Below are positions 52,578 to 53,226 of a stretch of DNA of 53,226 nucleotides, piece by piece. The stretch is from Chachezhania antarctica. GTDB lineage: Bacteria; Pseudomonadota; Alphaproteobacteria; Rhodobacterales; Rhodobacteraceae. Under the pieces are notes generated by a model, which was given only the letters and a program-made list of their open reading frames with translations, was not told where the DNA came from and did not search any database. The stretch is from assembly GCF_003646465.1 (NCBI RefSeq), contig NZ_QZEX01000019.1:1-53226 (forward strand), written 5' to 3'. Position 1 is the stretch's first letter. Each line of letters opens with the position of its first letter. The position numbers and the translations under genes were made by a program.

Positions 52578-53197
52578 TGGGTTGGCTCTTCTACACCGAC
52601 GGCCGCGTCCAGACCTACGCGGATGAGAAAGCGGAGATTGCTCGGCTGTGCACCTTCGAGGGCGAAAGGCGCAAGACGGAACTGGTCAAAGCCTGCAAGG
52701 TGGGTTCGACTTGGTACGCGGCGGCAAAGGTCACAAATATCGACGGCACCCCTGTCGAAGACACGACCTATGTCACCGATGCGGATGGCTCCATCACTTT
52801 CGCCGCCGTATTCCTTACCCGATATGATGACGGCTGCTGGGGCTACAAGGACATGGAGGAAAGCGCGGGACCGGTCGAATCCCGCGCGCCACTGAGCCTA
52901 TTGGCCCTGCTGTCCGAGCTGAAAGACCCAGACAGCTATGCTCATGCCTGGCGCCAGCGCTGCCAGGACTGGGCTGCGATCCCGGACTACGAGGAAGGCG
53001 ACAAGATCAAGCTCGCCACCCCTGTGACGCTCACCGATGGCAGTACCTGCCAGATTGTCACCGCGACCCACTACAGGCGCGGGCGGCAAAAGCGCCGCCT
53101 TGTCAATCTCGGCGACAAAATGGGCCATTTACCGGCGCAAAAAGGGGCCAAGGTTCGGGATAGCGGTGGCGCTCTGGCGCGTGTGCTCATCATATAG
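52577..53197 (+). CDS. Hypothetical protein
   Basis: The start is the ATG at 52577, overlapping the previous stop; a GTG at 52574 is the alternative. The 206-residue protein has an MGWLFYTDGRVQTYADEKAE opening and a middle DTTYVTDADGSITFAAVFL beta-rich block. No catalytic motif or cysteine cluster is evident. It is the last gene before the window ends. It probably forms an operon with 51984-52577. No function assigned. Confidence 0.6.
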   Translation: MGWLFYTDGRVQTYADEKAEIARLCTFEGERRKTELVKACKVGSTWYAAAKVTNIDGTPVEDTTYVTDADGSITFAAVFLTRYDDGCWGYKDMEESAGPVESRAPLSLLALLSELKDPDSYAHAWRQRCQDWAAIPDYEEGDKIKLATPVTLTDGSTCQIVTATHYRRGRQKRRLVNLGDKMGHLPAQKGAKVRDSGGALARVLII

Positions 53198-53226
53198 CTA
53201 ACGCGTGTCAGAGCGCGCTGGCCGCA

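Overview
The window looks like part of a large repABC plasmid (or other repABC replicon) from an alphaproteobacterium, most likely a member of the Rhodobacterales. The reasons are the repABC backbone with antisense RNA and parS palindromes, the GC-rich coding style, and a set of conserved small plasmid proteins. This lineage call rests on protein character only; no database search was possible.

Layout. (1) 1-34.3 kb is a nearly continuous metal-homeostasis island. Its left flank is a broken transglutaminase-like gene. Then come a CDF transporter, a YnfA-like protein and a divalent-type MerR regulator. A long plus-strand run (2.1-9.7 kb) holds two SCO proteins, DsbB- and DsbA-like proteins, PCuAC, an M23 peptidase, a DUF411 protein, a ZIP transporter, plasmid-borne lspA and lnt, and a tiny membrane protein. 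Next are an L,D-transpeptidase lipoprotein, a ZntA-like P-type ATPase, a copper P-type ATPase, a FixH-CusB-CusA set, and a minus-strand run (20.8-28.8 kb). That run encodes a BNR-repeat protein, cytochrome c, an ABC membrane domain, two cupredoxins (one fused to CusF), a multicopper oxidase, a TolC-type lipoprotein, a small lipoprotein and a secreted Cys-containing protein. Last are CopZ, a second copper ATPase, a CueR-type regulator, a DUF305 protein and a glutaredoxin-MauE fusion. (2) 34,306-40,865 is a TniA/TniB/TniQ transposon that also carries an ScpB homologue, a DUF1403 protein and a tyrosine recombinase. It separates a truncated permease from a truncated serine resolvase. (3) 41.6-45.2 kb is the repABC replicon. 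(4) 45.2-53.2 kb is plasmid accessory backbone: a decayed ParB-like gene, a Phd/PemK-type toxin-antitoxin pair, an ArdC-type antirestriction protein, a DUF3768 protein, a long ParB-like protein and several unrecognised conserved-looking genes.

How the genes fit together. Two MerR-type sensors can be told apart by sequence. One has Cys78, as divalent-metal sensors do. The other has Ser76 and a C-x7-C loop, as Cu(I)/Ag(I) sensors do. Two classes of 19-bp-spacer promoters are scattered over the island and match these sensors. One class (CTCTAGC-n-ACTGTAG-like) precedes the CDF gene, the ZntA-like ATPase and the broken left-end gene. The other class (CCTTCC...GGAAG-like) precedes both copper ATPases and copZ. 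Periplasmic copper handling, inner-membrane export, RND efflux and periplasmic oxidation are all present, together with the two enzymes needed to mature the island's own lipoproteins.

The most unusual part is the transposon cargo. scpB and the DUF1403 gene diverge from the tyrosine recombinase gene, and the region between them contains a dif-like inverted repeat (TGTCCAATAA, 7 bp, TTATCGGACA). This suggests a self-contained recombination module that includes an SMC-complex subunit.
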